The notes beneath the pieces were generated by a model, which ran no database searches, had not been told where the DNA came from, and saw only the letters and a program-made list of their open reading frames with translations. 64,000 nt of DNA from Leptospira weilii serovar Ranarum str. ICFT (GTDB taxonomy: Bacteria > Spirochaetota > Leptospiria > Leptospirales > Leptospiraceae), in assembly GCF_000332415.1 (NCBI RefSeq), contig NZ_AOHC02000052.1, positions 1-64,000 of the forward strand, read 5' to 3'. A program made the translations under genes and the position numbers. Positions 45,745 to 62,746 of this stretch are shown here, piece by piece. The first letter of the stretch is position 1; each line of letters starts with the position of its first letter.

Positions 45745-47160
45745 TTACAAAAATATAAAATATCCCGCGAGGACTACAATCAAACCGAAAATTCCGACGG
45801 GCAAGCCGGCTCGAATCATATCTTTGATTTCAAAACCGCCAACCGCGTAAGCGATCGCGTTCGGAGGAGTACTTACCGGAAGGGACATGGCAAGAGATGC
45901 AGAAAGAGCGATTCCCAAACAAACCTCCAAGAGGTAAAGGTTCGATCCGGGAAGAACGAGCGCCGAAAGCGGAAATGCGAGCGGAACGAGTAGATTCGTA
46001 GCCGCCGTATTGGACATGAACGTGCTCAAAAGAAGCGCTAAAATACAGAGAAGAAACAACATACTTACTGCATATTCCGGTTTTGTAATGGGTTTCAAAA
46101 TTTCTGAAAACCAGAGATCCAACCCGCTTTGTTGAAAACCGATTCCGATTCCGATCCCGCCCGCGATCAAAAGTAAAACCGACCAATCCAAGGAATTGAT
46201 GTCCTTTTCATTCAAAATTCCGAATGCGGGAAATAGTATCAACGGTAATAACGCGGTCACCCCCGCAGGAATCCCGTGTAAATTTTCGGTGAACCAAAGA
46301 GCGACGGTTCCTAAAAAAATCGCGGAAGTCGTCCTGAACGGAAAGGATTGGCTCCCGCCTGCCGGTTCCGGAAATTCTACAATCAAATCCAAGGAACCGT
46401 TTTCAGGAAAAAGTTTTAAAAGAAGAACCCAAGCAAACCCTATCAATACGACTACGAGAGGAACCGCAAAAAGCATCCAGGTTCCGAAAGAAACAACGAT
46501 TCCTTGTTGTCTAAGAATTCCCATCGCAATGATATTCGGCGGAGAACCGATCGGCGTTCCGATTCCTCCTATGTTCGCCGCAAATGGAATTCCGAGGATC
46601 AAAGCCTTTCTAAACGGTTCTTTTTCCGGTAGGATTTGAAACAACGGAAAACAAAGAGCGATCATCATCGAAGTGGTCGCGGTGTTACTCATCCACATGG
46701 AAATAAAGCCGGTCGTTATCATAAAACCCAGAAGCACTCGGTGACTCTTAACGCCAAATTTACGAATGATTCGATTTGCCAGAAATCGATCCAACCCGGT
46801 TTTTATACAGGCCTTTGCCAATATAAAACCGCCTAAAAAAAGAATAATCGAAGAGTCCGCTAAGGAAGAAAGAAAAACGATCGGACTTGGATTTTTATTT
46901 CGAGAAAACGTTAGTTCCGCAATTCCGAGCGGATTTGCAAAAAAAAGAATTTCAAGGAAAATGACGAGGATCGAAACGGCGTAACTCGGAATCGGTTCGG
47001 TCACCCAGAAAACGGCGGCCAAAACGAAAATACAAATCATAATAGCGACGTTCAAAGGAACTGAAAAACGAATTTGAATTAAAAATAAAATCCCTATAAA
47101 TAACGTTGTCCATAAAATCGAAATTAAATTACGTGCATTTTGATTTCCTAAATTTCGCAT
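45745..47160 (-). CDS. DASS/SLC13-family anion symporter
   Basis: 471 residues from ATG 47160; a TTG start at 47190 (10 residues longer, overlapping the next gene) is also possible and neither has a clear Shine-Dalgarno. About 11-12 TM segments. The two inverted-repeat substrate/Na+ motifs are present: MSNTATTSMMIA (~160-171) and MSNTAATNLLVPLA (~395-408), each with a proline-rich partner (GTPIGSPPNI and STPPNAIA). Imports dicarboxylate, sulfate or related anions with Na+; which one cannot be read. Follows the glycosyltransferase that ends at 47175, same strand; marks the distal edge of the O-antigen genes. Confidence 0.9.
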   Translation of the reverse strand: MRNLGNQNARNLISILWTTLFIGILFLIQIRFSVPLNVAIMICIFVLAAVFWVTEPIPSYAVSILVIFLEILFFANPLGIAELTFSRNKNPSPIVFLSSLADSSIILFLGGFILAKACIKTGLDRFLANRIIRKFGVKSHRVLLGFMITTGFISMWMSNTATTSMMIALCFPLFQILPEKEPFRKALILGIPFAANIGGIGTPIGSPPNIIAMGILRQQGIVVSFGTWMLFAVPLVVVLIGFAWVLLLKLFPENGSLDLIVEFPEPAGGSQSFPFRTTSAIFLGTVALWFTENLHGIPAGVTALLPLILFPAFGILNEKDINSLDWSVLLLIAGGIGIGIGFQQSGLDLWFSEILKPITKPEYAVSMLFLLCILALLLSTFMSNTAATNLLVPLAFPLSALVLPGSNLYLLEVCLGIALSASLAMSLPVSTPPNAIAYAVGGFEIKDMIRAGLPVGIFGLIVVLAGYFIFL

Positions 47161-47174
47161 AATTTTATAATATT

Positions 47175-48014
<840 letters not shown>

Positions 48015-48117
48015 AATACGATCCTCATTCAGATTTTAATTCCAAACCGCGCAACTCTAAATTTCAATTTTTCCTTTCCGACAAAAATAAAACCGGAAAA
48101 AATTAAATTTCATCCTC

Positions 48118-49053
<936 letters not shown>

Positions 49054-49058
49054 GAAGT

Positions 49059-50027
49059 TTATTTTCTACGGAAAGGAGAAAACCATTTCCGATCCATCAA
49101 CTTTACGATTTCCTCATACCGACCCGCGCGAATTTTAGCGATCTCCCGCCTTTTACGAATCAATCCCGGGAACATCCGTAAAAATCCGAAAGGAACTCCC
49201 AAAATTTTCGGACTCGTAAAAATAGAATGATAGAGAATACTCGCTCCGAAAAAAAGAAAATGATGAAAGAAGTAATACAAGCTATAACTCAATGGCATAT
49301 TTTTCCAATAAACGACTAACGCGTTTCTTAAACCGAAATAGAGGGAGAAAGAACTTCGTTCTTTCGTGGATCCGAATCCGTGGTGATAAACCCTTATATT
49401 CGGCGTAAAAAGCGCCTTTTCTCCGATCAGTCTCGCGCGAAAACTCAAGTCCACGTCTTCCATGTAACAAAAAAAATCGGAATCGAACCCCCCCAACCTT
49501 TCAAAAACGGAGGTCTTAATCGCCATCGCACCGCCGCACGCGGAAAAGATTTCCTTTTCCTTCAAATATTCTTCCGAAAGAATTTGTTTGTAACCTCTCC
49601 TCCAGGCGGCTCCCGAAACGTGATACACATCGCCCGCTCCGTCTATAAGCTTGTCTTGATTTTCTTTGAGCATCAAAAACGATACGATGGAATAGTCCTT
49701 TCCCTTGGACTCCAAGGTCCGCTCGCATTCTTTGAAGAAATCGTCGCTCAAACGGGAATCAGGATTGATGAATAAAATCCAATCCCCTTTAGGCGCGATC
49801 TTGACCGCTTCGTTGTTTCCACCCGCAAAACCTAAATTCCTATCTCCACAATGAATGAATTTACGATCATTCTTTGGAAGTTGTTTCAACAAAAGAGGGG
49901 TATTGTCTTGAGAATGATTGTCCCAGATCACCCAATTCCAATTGGAAGGGAGTCTTACGGAAGCGTCCAGAGAGGATATATATTTTTCGGAATTGTATGT
50001 GATTGTTATAATATTATAATTTTCCAT
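49059..50027 (-). CDS. Glycosyltransferase family 2
   Basis: 322 residues. IITITYNSEKYI at the start, NLGFAGGNNEAVK (~64-76), LFINPDSRLSDDFF (~86-99), and the acceptor region FDSDFFCYMEDVDLSFRARLIGEK. C-terminal amphipathic stretch from ~225 could attach it to the membrane. 5 bp upstream of the next GT2 gene, so cotranslated. Donor sugar unknown; rhamnose is plausible. Confidence 0.88.
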   Translation of the reverse strand: MENYNIITITYNSEKYISSLDASVRLPSNWNWVIWDNHSQDNTPLLLKQLPKNDRKFIHCGDRNLGFAGGNNEAVKIAPKGDWILFINPDSRLSDDFFKECERTLESKGKDYSIVSFLMLKENQDKLIDGAGDVYHVSGAAWRRGYKQILSEEYLKEKEIFSACGGAMAIKTSVFERLGGFDSDFFCYMEDVDLSFRARLIGEKALFTPNIRVYHHGFGSTKERSSFSLYFGLRNALVVYWKNMPLSYSLYYFFHHFLFFGASILYHSIFTSPKILGVPFGFLRMFPGLIRKRREIAKIRAGRYEEIVKLMDRKWFSPFRRK

Positions 50028-50234
50028 TGAATAAAAAAACGAATTTCAAAAAAGGAAACCGATCCAACGTCGAATAGGAAACGGATTTTTTCCTTTTTTT
50101 AAAACGATTACGCTTACGAATCGATTTCATTTTGTTAGACGAAAACTCCGATCGATCGCAGGTTTTCCGATTTCAAGAATTTGAATGTTAAACCCTTTTC
50201 CTCCCGGAAATCAAATGAATCTTTTAATTTGAAT

Positions 50235-50335
50235 AGAGTTGTTGAAAAACGGTTATTCCCTGAGAATAAAAATCGCCTGAATCGCCCGATCCACACAATA
50301 CAAGCCGATTCAAGAATTTATTTTTCAACAACTCT
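50235..50335. repeat. MITE-like element, 101 bp, downstream of rmlA (copy 1)
   Basis: AGAGTTGTTGAAAAA (50235-50249) and TTTTTCAACAACTCT (50321-50335) are perfect 15-bp terminal inverted repeats. A TA dinucleotide is found at each edge (50234-50235 and 50335-50336), as expected for insertion of an IS630/mariner-type element. The centre does not code. A second, diverged copy of the same length lies at 53913-54013. Confidence 0.75.
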
Positions 50336-50353
50336 AATGTTTAACAACGACCT

Positions 50354-51238
50354 TCAATAGATCTTTTCGTGAAGCACCTTGGTCAGATATTCTCCGTAGC
50401 CGTTCTTCCTAAGAGGGGCAATCAATCGTTCAAGCTGATTTGCGTCGATAAATCCCTTTCGAAAGGCGATTTCTTCCGGACACGCCACCTTAAGACCCTG
50501 TCTTTTTTCGATCGTTTCTATGAACACGGAGGCCTCTAAAAGAGATTCGTGAGTTCCCGTATCCAACCACGCAAACCCGCGACCCATCACTTGAACGTTC
50601 AACGTTCCGCGTTCCAGATAAACTTTGTTTACGTCCGTGATTTCCAATTCTCCACGCGCAGAGGGTTGGATGGACTTGGCTATACTTACGACTTCTTCGT
50701 CATAAAAATACAATCCTGTTACCGCGTAATTGGATTTCGGTTTAACGGGTTTCTCTTCGAGCGAAATCGCACGTCGATCGGAATCAAATTCGACGACTCC
50801 GTATCGCTGCGGGTCGTGAACGGGATACGCAAATACGGTTGAACCGGAAGTTTTTTCCGAGGCGGATTTTAATAAGGGAGAAAGATCGTGACCGAAATAA
50901 ATATTATCTCCGAGAATCAAAACGGAAGGATGACCTTGGACGAAATTTTCTCCGATCCAGTACGCTTGCGCCAATCCTCCCGGATCGGGTTGAACCGCAT
51001 ACTCGATGTCGATTCCCCACTGCTTTCCGTCCCCCAAAAGTTCCTTGTACATCGGGGTCGCCTGAGGCGTTGAAATCACCAATATCTCTCGAACACCCGC
51101 TAGCATAAGCGTTGTTAGGGGGTAATAGATCATCGGTTTATCATAAACCGGTAAAAGTTGTTTGGATACGACCTGTGTAACCGGATAAAGCCTGGTTCCG
51201 GAACCGCCCGCCAATATAATTCCTTTTCTAGATTTCAT
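50354..51238 (-). CDS. rmlA: Glucose-1-phosphate thymidylyltransferase
   Basis: 294 residues. RmlA/RfbA makes dTDP-glucose from dTTP and glucose-1-phosphate. Signature [26 protein letters not shown] (residues 11-36), [31 protein letters not shown] directly follows the rmlB stop (TAGATG). Last gene of rmlCDBA; its product feeds both rhamnose and the FdtA/FdtB branch. Confidence 0.97.
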   Translation of the reverse strand: MKSRKGIILAGGSGTRLYPVTQVVSKQLLPVYDKPMIYYPLTTLMLAGVREILVISTPQATPMYKELLGDGKQWGIDIEYAVQPDPGGLAQAYWIGENFVQGHPSVLILGDNIYFGHDLSPLLKSASEKTSGSTVFAYPVHDPQRYGVVEFDSDRRAISLEEKPVKPKSNYAVTGLYFYDEEVVSIAKSIQPSARGELEITDVNKVYLERGTLNVQVMGRGFAWLDTGTHESLLEASVFIETIEKRQGLKVACPEEIAFRKGFIDANQLERLIAPLRKNGYGEYLTKVLHEKIY

Positions 51239-53769
<2,531 letters not shown>

Positions 53770-53912
53770 GGATTTTTAATTTTAAAGAAAACAAGAAACC
53801 TATAATTCAAACTCTACGATTACCATGAAATCTTACTTTCCAATGTTCGCGATCAAAATTTTATCGCTTCTCATAGAGACACGAGAAATTCAAATGGACG
53901 AACTTTCGTATT

Positions 53913-54013
53913 AGAGCTGTTGAAAAATTAATTCTCGATTTGTTTCCGTTCCATTGAAATGGACGACTGAAGCGGTTTTGTTAATCGCGACTATTGAATT
54001 TTTCGACAACTCG
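53913..54013. repeat. MITE-like element, 101 bp, upstream of rmlC (copy 2, opposite orientation)
   Basis: Ends AGAGCTGTTGAAAAA (53913-53927) and TTTTTCGACAACTCG (53999-54013) match as inverted repeats at 12 of 15 positions. The left end, read in reverse complement, agrees at 22 of 25 positions with the right end of the copy at 50235-50335, so the copies are related and inverted relative to each other. TA is kept only at the left edge. No coding content. The two copies flank rmlCDBA. Confidence 0.65.
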
Positions 54014-54027
54014 ATTGAATTCCTCTT

Positions 54028-55785
<1,758 letters not shown>

Positions 55786-56064
55786 ATAAAATTTATAAAT
55801 TACTCAGTTTTTCCCGTCTTTGAAATTTCCGACGAGGGATTGGTTGAGAACCGAACGGCACCGATATCCATCCGAAAAGAAAACCGTTTGGAATCGATTT
55901 AGAACTTGTTCCAATGCCTCAAAATGAGCTCAGCGTCGAAAGAATTCGGAAATTTTGGAACCCAATTCAGAATTTATCCGCAAAAACCGTTTTTTATTTT
56001 AGAACCGATAATCTCCGGAACGGAAGTTTCAAAAGATCATTAGGGAATTTGAATTCGTTCCGAA

Positions 56065-56925
56065 TTAGGACCCGAAAAATTTATTCTTGAGTAAAAAGAA
56101 ATACTTCAGCAAGTTGATCCATACTTTTGTAAAACCATAAACGAAAGAATTTTCGGTTAAAATTGCGAATTTATCCTCCAATTCTTTCGCCCTCAAGTGC
56201 CTTTGAAATAAAAATTGAATATTCTCGGAATATAATCCTTTATGATTTTCATATAACTGCATATACAAAGGTAGAAAATGATCGACGGATCGTCGGGAAC
56301 GGGACGAATGTCCGATCCGATAATAAAACAAAACCTTGGGGATTCTATAAACTTTACGTCCTCTTTCGATTAGAGAAAGCCAAAAATCGAAATCCTCCCA
56401 CTCGTTTTTCATATTCGGATTAAATCCGCCGACTTCCTTCCAATCGGATTTCCTAAAAACCGCCGATACGAAAATACAATTGTCCAAAAGTATTTCCGGA
56501 AACCGATAGTCGGGAAGATTCCATCTTCCTTTTGTGGAACCGAAAAATTCGGCCTCGCAATACACGATTCCGAAAGAAGGATCTTTCGCGTAAACCGACA
56601 TCGCTTCCAAAAGATAATCCTTATGAATGATATCGTCGGAATCAAGAGGAAGTATAAACTCTCCATTGGCCCGGTTGATTCCTATATTTCTCGCCGCAGC
56701 CGGGCCGGATTGATCGATTCTGATTACGGTATATGTTTTTTCGAGTTTTTTGAGGATATCAATCGTGAACTCGTCGTTCGATCCGTCGTCTACGATGATG
56801 ATTTCCCAATTCTTATAAGTCTGTTCCTGAATGCTTTGGATTGTTTGATCGATGTATTTTCCATAATTGTAACACGGGATGATTATGGAAACGAGGGGAT
56901 TCATTTTATTATAATCTATATTCAA
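56065..56925 (-). CDS. Glycosyltransferase family 2
   Basis: 286 residues. LVSIIIPCYNYGKYIDQTI (~11-29), IIVDDGS, GPAAARNIGINRANGEFILPLDSDD (~76-100, with the DxD), and ...NEWEDFDFWLSLIERG. Single GT-A domain, C-terminal hydrophobic segment (~265-283). Acceptor unknown. 278 bp of non-coding DNA separate it from the next gene upstream of rmlC. Confidence 0.88.
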   Translation of the reverse strand: MNIDYNKMNPLVSIIIPCYNYGKYIDQTIQSIQEQTYKNWEIIIVDDGSNDEFTIDILKKLEKTYTVIRIDQSGPAAARNIGINRANGEFILPLDSDDIIHKDYLLEAMSVYAKDPSFGIVYCEAEFFGSTKGRWNLPDYRFPEILLDNCIFVSAVFRKSDWKEVGGFNPNMKNEWEDFDFWLSLIERGRKVYRIPKVLFYYRIGHSSRSRRSVDHFLPLYMQLYENHKGLYSENIQFLFQRHLRAKELEDKFAILTENSFVYGFTKVWINLLKYFFLLKNKFFGS

Positions 56926-57211
56926 ATAAGGTAAAATGCTAAACGTCTTCCCAGTTTATGGTAGACGGTTGAAAACTAAGAAAATGCGGACGAAAATCAG
57001 AAAGTATTTTTACTTGATTTCGGAAATTTAGAAAATCTTCAACTCAATCCAAAAAACGATCGTACGTCTACGAGTTTTATTGCTCGTCGACTTTAAGGTA
57101 TTTTTGAATTCTCCTCTCCTCAGAGTTATATAATAGACTGTCCGGAATGCCGTCTTTAAAACGAGGATTCGTTTCAAAATTCATGATACTCTATTATATA
57201 AAGATCAGTAA

Positions 57212-57997
57212 TCACTGAAAAAAACTTTTCGTAGTTTTTCTCAAAAGAAGTTCCATAAAAAAAAACATTGTATTGATTGTCTTAGGAATATCTCTATATA
57301 AGAATAAAGTTATACGATTAAAATAAAAAGACTGGGCCTTTTTTCTCTCTTGGCGAAGATAATTTTGATTTTGAGGCGCGGAACTCAATCCTTCCAAATT
57401 AAATCGAGAGAACGGCACGGGAATATATTTTGTTGAAACGCCGAATGAAAAAACTTTTAACCAAAATTCGTAATCCGCAGCAATTCTAAAATTAAGATCG
57501 TATAATCCATGTCGTTCAAATAACTCCTTTTTGATTAAACAAGCCGGATGCCAAATCGTATCGAGCAAAAGATGTCTTAACGTCATTGTAGAAGGTTGTC
57601 TACCTAAACGATGACGACCGTCTTTTGATTCAATATACATATCTCCATAAATCAAGTCGGCATTTAATTCGTGTGAAAGGATTTTAGAAAGAGTATGTTC
57701 GTCTGCAAGAACGTCTCCTGAATTTATAAAAAGAATATAATCACCTTTCGAATTTAAAATTCCTTTATTTTGGCCGTCGTAAATACCTTTATCCGGTTCG
57801 CTAATCCAAAATGAAAACTGATCGGCATACTTTAAAATCACATCCAAACTCCCGTCCTTGGAAGCTGCATCGATTATAATATGCTCGCATCGATCCAAAC
57901 CCGTTTGACTCCGCACGGATTGGATGGTTTTTTCCAAACCGACACGATCGTTATAATTAATGGTCACAATCGAAATTTTCGGTTCTTGTTTAGTCAT
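57212..57997 (-). CDS. Glycosyltransferase family 2 (WcaA/WcaE-like)
   Basis: 261 residues. [18 protein letters not shown] (~8-25), [14 protein letters not shown] (~40-53), [15 protein letters not shown] (~66-80), LFINSGD (~88-94), and [14 protein letters not shown], typical of the PGL/colanic-acid WcaE-type GT2. Donor unknown. Confidence 0.86.
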   Translation of the reverse strand: MTKQEPKISIVTINYNDRVGLEKTIQSVRSQTGLDRCEHIIIDAASKDGSLDVILKYADQFSFWISEPDKGIYDGQNKGILNSKGDYILFINSGDVLADEHTLSKILSHELNADLIYGDMYIESKDGRHRLGRQPSTMTLRHLLLDTIWHPACLIKKELFERHGLYDLNFRIAADYEFWLKVFSFGVSTKYIPVPFSRFNLEGLSSAPQNQNYLRQERKKAQSFYFNRITLFLYRDIPKTINTMFFFMELLLRKTTKSFFQ

Positions 57998-58147
57998 GTA
58001 TCGAAGCTTATTGAAAATACGTTTTGAAATTCTTTTATAAAATATTCAAATTTTATAATGTAATATCTTAAAAATTTGCAACTTTATTTTTGTAAAGACG
58101 CTTCATTCGTTTTTTATCGAAGCCCTTTCTTAAAATTTTTATCCAAC

Positions 58148-59233
58148 TTAAAATTTGTTTATAATCTCTACGACCTTATAAATTTCATCCGCAGTATGGA
58201 AAGATGAAATCGGAAGACTTAACGTTGTTCTGTGGATTTCCTCGGATATCGGAAATTCTCCTTCTTCCAACATTCCCCTCATCGCGACTTGTTGATGAGG
58301 CGGAATCGGATAATGAATTTCCGTTTTTACCCCGTTTTTCAACAGATATTCCCTTAAAACATCTCGTTTCGTATGGCGAATATTAAAGATATGATATACG
58401 TCGTACGTCTCTTCCGTTACGAACGGTTTGATAAAATCTTCCTTTAGATTTTCAAGATAAATCCGAGCTAAAGATCTTTTATGTTCGTTCATCGTATCCA
58501 AATACTTAATTTTGATACTTAGGATTGCCGCCTGCAATTCGTCCAAACGGGAATTGTATCCCGGTAAATCGTTTTTATATTTGATCGACGAACCGTAATT
58601 TCTCAATTTTTGAATAGCTTCCGCATATTGGTCGTTATCCGTCACAACGGCGCCTGCGTCCCCGATCGCTCCTAAATTTTTAGTAGGATAAAAACTAAAT
58701 CCGTTTATTTCCCCGAAGGTTCCCGTTTTCTTGCCTTTATACAAAGCTCCGTGCGCCTGCGCACAATCCTCTACTAAAAATAAATTATTTCTTTCCTTTA
58801 TCGTTAAAATCAAATCCATTTCACACGGCTTGCCGTACAGATGGACGATCAGAATCCCTTTTGTTCTAATATTGATTTTCTCTTCAATTTTTTTAGGATC
58901 AATATTATAAGTTTTTAAATTAGGTTCGACTAAAATCGGTTTCAAACCTGCGTGTAAAATCGCCAGGATCGAAGCGATATAAGTATTCGATGGTACGATG
59001 ATTTCGGAACCTTTCTCTAAGTTTAACGCTTTCAGGGCGAGTATCAACGCATCCAGTCCGTTTCCGACTCCGATACAATGTCGGTTTCCGTTGTATTCGG
59101 TAAATTGATTTTCAAAGTCGGAGACTTCCCGCCCTAATATATACCACCCGCTTTCAATGACTTTCGAAAGCCGCGTTTTATATTCTTCAAAGTACGGCGC
59201 ATTCGCTAAACGTAAATTTTCGTATTCGATCAT
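58148..59233 (-). CDS. fdtB: Sugar nucleotide aminotransferase, FdtB/DegT family
   Basis: 361 residues, PLP-dependent DegT/DnrJ/EryC1 family. [13 protein letters not shown] (~55-67), [10 protein letters not shown] (~155-164), the PLP lysine in [20 protein letters not shown] (~181-200), and RNYGSSIKY...[12 protein letters not shown]. Overlaps fdtA by 4 nt (ATGA). Together with FdtA it would install a 3-amino group on dTDP-3-keto-6-deoxyhexose. The product could be dTDP-Fuc3N or dTDP-Qui3N; the sequence alone does not decide. Confidence 0.85.
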   Translation of the reverse strand: MIEYENLRLANAPYFEEYKTRLSKVIESGWYILGREVSDFENQFTEYNGNRHCIGVGNGLDALILALKALNLEKGSEIIVPSNTYIASILAILHAGLKPILVEPNLKTYNIDPKKIEEKINIRTKGILIVHLYGKPCEMDLILTIKERNNLFLVEDCAQAHGALYKGKKTGTFGEINGFSFYPTKNLGAIGDAGAVVTDNDQYAEAIQKLRNYGSSIKYKNDLPGYNSRLDELQAAILSIKIKYLDTMNEHKRSLARIYLENLKEDFIKPFVTEETYDVYHIFNIRHTKRDVLREYLLKNGVKTEIHYPIPPHQQVAMRGMLEEGEFPISEEIHRTTLSLPISSFHTADEIYKVVEIINKF

Positions 59234-59661
59234 ACGGGACTTTTACCGACTAATTGAATAAAATCGGAATAATTTCGAATATAATCGTCTTCCCTATAAT
59301 AATCGGAAGCCACAACCAAAAGGACACAACCCGAAGAAAATCCCTCCATGGAATGCCAAAGCATTTTTCCCAAAATCACTCCCAAATTATCTTTATTCAT
59401 AAAGATTTTTTGTTTCGTCAGTCCGTCGTCTAGTTTCAAAGTAAAACTTCCACTAACGCAAAAAATAACCTGCTCAATTTCTTTATGAGCATGGAGACCT
59501 CGCATGCTCACTGAATTTTCCAGATTATTAATATAATATATACGTTTGATCTCGAAAGGAATATCGCGCAAAGATTCCATGATGACCAAGTTCCCGTCTC
59601 GATCATCGTGAATTTTTTTCAAATGAACGTAACCTGAATTTTTTACTGTGATTTCATCCAT
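59230..59661 (-). CDS. fdtA: dTDP-6-deoxy-3,4-keto-hexulose isomerase, FdtA-like
   Basis: 143 residues, cupin fold (WxcM/FdtA). [20 protein letters not shown] (~53-72) and [13 protein letters not shown]. Isomerises the 4-keto sugar made by RmlB to a 3-keto sugar for the aminotransferase. No acetyltransferase (FdtC/QdtC) is visible in the window. Coupled to fdtB. Confidence 0.82.
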   Translation of the reverse strand: MDEITVKNSGYVHLKKIHDDRDGNLVIMESLRDIPFEIKRIYYINNLENSVSMRGLHAHKEIEQVIFCVSGSFTLKLDDGLTKQKIFMNKDNLGVILGKMLWHSMEGFSSGCVLLVVASDYYREDDYIRNYSDFIQLVGKSPV

Positions 59662-59816
59662 ATAAATTTAAAAAGTATAATCCTCAATGATCCGTCCGTT
59701 CTCGCAAAGGAATCAAAAAACGTAAAAAGTTGCGACTCTTTATTTAACGTTTACAGAATATCCTGTGCGAATCGAACTCGAGGCAATTTAAAAGTCCACT
59801 CGCCCGCAAAATCCGG

Positions 59817-61732
<1,916 letters not shown>

Positions 61733-61830
61733 CAGGGATATTTAAAAATTTGCATTGAACGTATTTCGGTTATAGTTTAAAATTTCGAATTCTAAATCGA
61801 TTCGAAAAACAAAAGCTAAATTTACACGGT

Positions 61831-62736
61831 TTAAAAACCTTTAAGTAGTCGCATGATTCGATTGAGAATTCGATTTTTAAGACCGGACCTACGTAGTCTA
61901 CGAAAATGATCTCGATACAAATCCCTCGCTTTTCTATTTTCCTCGATTTCAATTTTTTCGATTTTGATCGGCGACGAACTCAAATCGACGTCGTATTCAT
62001 TCGTAATATCGCAATGTGTCCCCGAGGCGTCCAATCCGATATTGTGCACAAGGGATCTCGCGGGATACAACGTCAATCGATTCAGTAAAAACGCGGAAGC
62101 ATGCCACCTGATCGCCCAAGAATCGTTTTTGGAGGAAACCTGATCCATTAGCATTTGTGTGTAAGGATACGATCCCTGCATATCAAATTCATACGTTAGT
62201 TTTCTTGATACCAAGTCGTCCAAAAGTTTTTGTCCATCCGGCTCGAATAAATCCCACGCCCTTTTCCAAGTCGCCCATCCCCAGCAATCAGCCCCTCTTA
62301 AAAAATAAGTTTCAGGGATTTTAGCGTTAAACGGAAGGCGATAGGCGTGTATGGAAGCGACTCGATCAACGTTTTCATAATATTCTAAAGCTTGATTTAA
62401 GTAAGTTAAAAAATATTTCGAAGTGATCATATCGTCTTCTAAGACGACAATTCTGCCGTATTCGGCTATAAGTTCGGTCACTCCCGAGATGATAGAGTTT
62501 GCCAAACCTAAATTCGTTTCCCTTTCAAGGACCGTAACTTTTTTAAATCCTACGGTTTTTTTGGCGATTGACCTGACTTCCTCGATCTTATCCGAATTCA
62601 GATTCGATTTAGGCCCGTCGCAAAAAACAAATAATTCGGATTGATCCGCATAATCATTTTTTAATAAAGAATCGATGGTCCTTCTTGTATGTTCCGGTCT
62701 ATTATAAACAAAAAGTGCGATTGGAGCCAAATTCAT
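61831..62736 (-). CDS. Glycosyltransferase (GT-A, GNT-I-like)
   Basis: 301 residues. PIALFVYNRPEHTRRTIDSLL (~5-25), FVFCDGPKSN, NLGLANSII, GRIVVLEDDMITSKYFLTYL (~93-112, with the EDD metal site) and GWATWKRAWDLF. Resembles glycosyltransferases of O-antigen loci that use an EDD motif. Donor unknown. 11 bp upstream lies the flippase gene stop. Confidence 0.83.
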   Translation of the reverse strand: MNLAPIALFVYNRPEHTRRTIDSLLKNDYADQSELFVFCDGPKSNLNSDKIEEVRSIAKKTVGFKKVTVLERETNLGLANSIISGVTELIAEYGRIVVLEDDMITSKYFLTYLNQALEYYENVDRVASIHAYRLPFNAKIPETYFLRGADCWGWATWKRAWDLFEPDGQKLLDDLVSRKLTYEFDMQGSYPYTQMLMDQVSSKNDSWAIRWHASAFLLNRLTLYPARSLVHNIGLDASGTHCDITNEYDVDLSSSPIKIEKIEIEENRKARDLYRDHFRRLRRSGLKNRILNRIMRLLKGF

Positions 62737-62746
62737 CGTAAATTTC

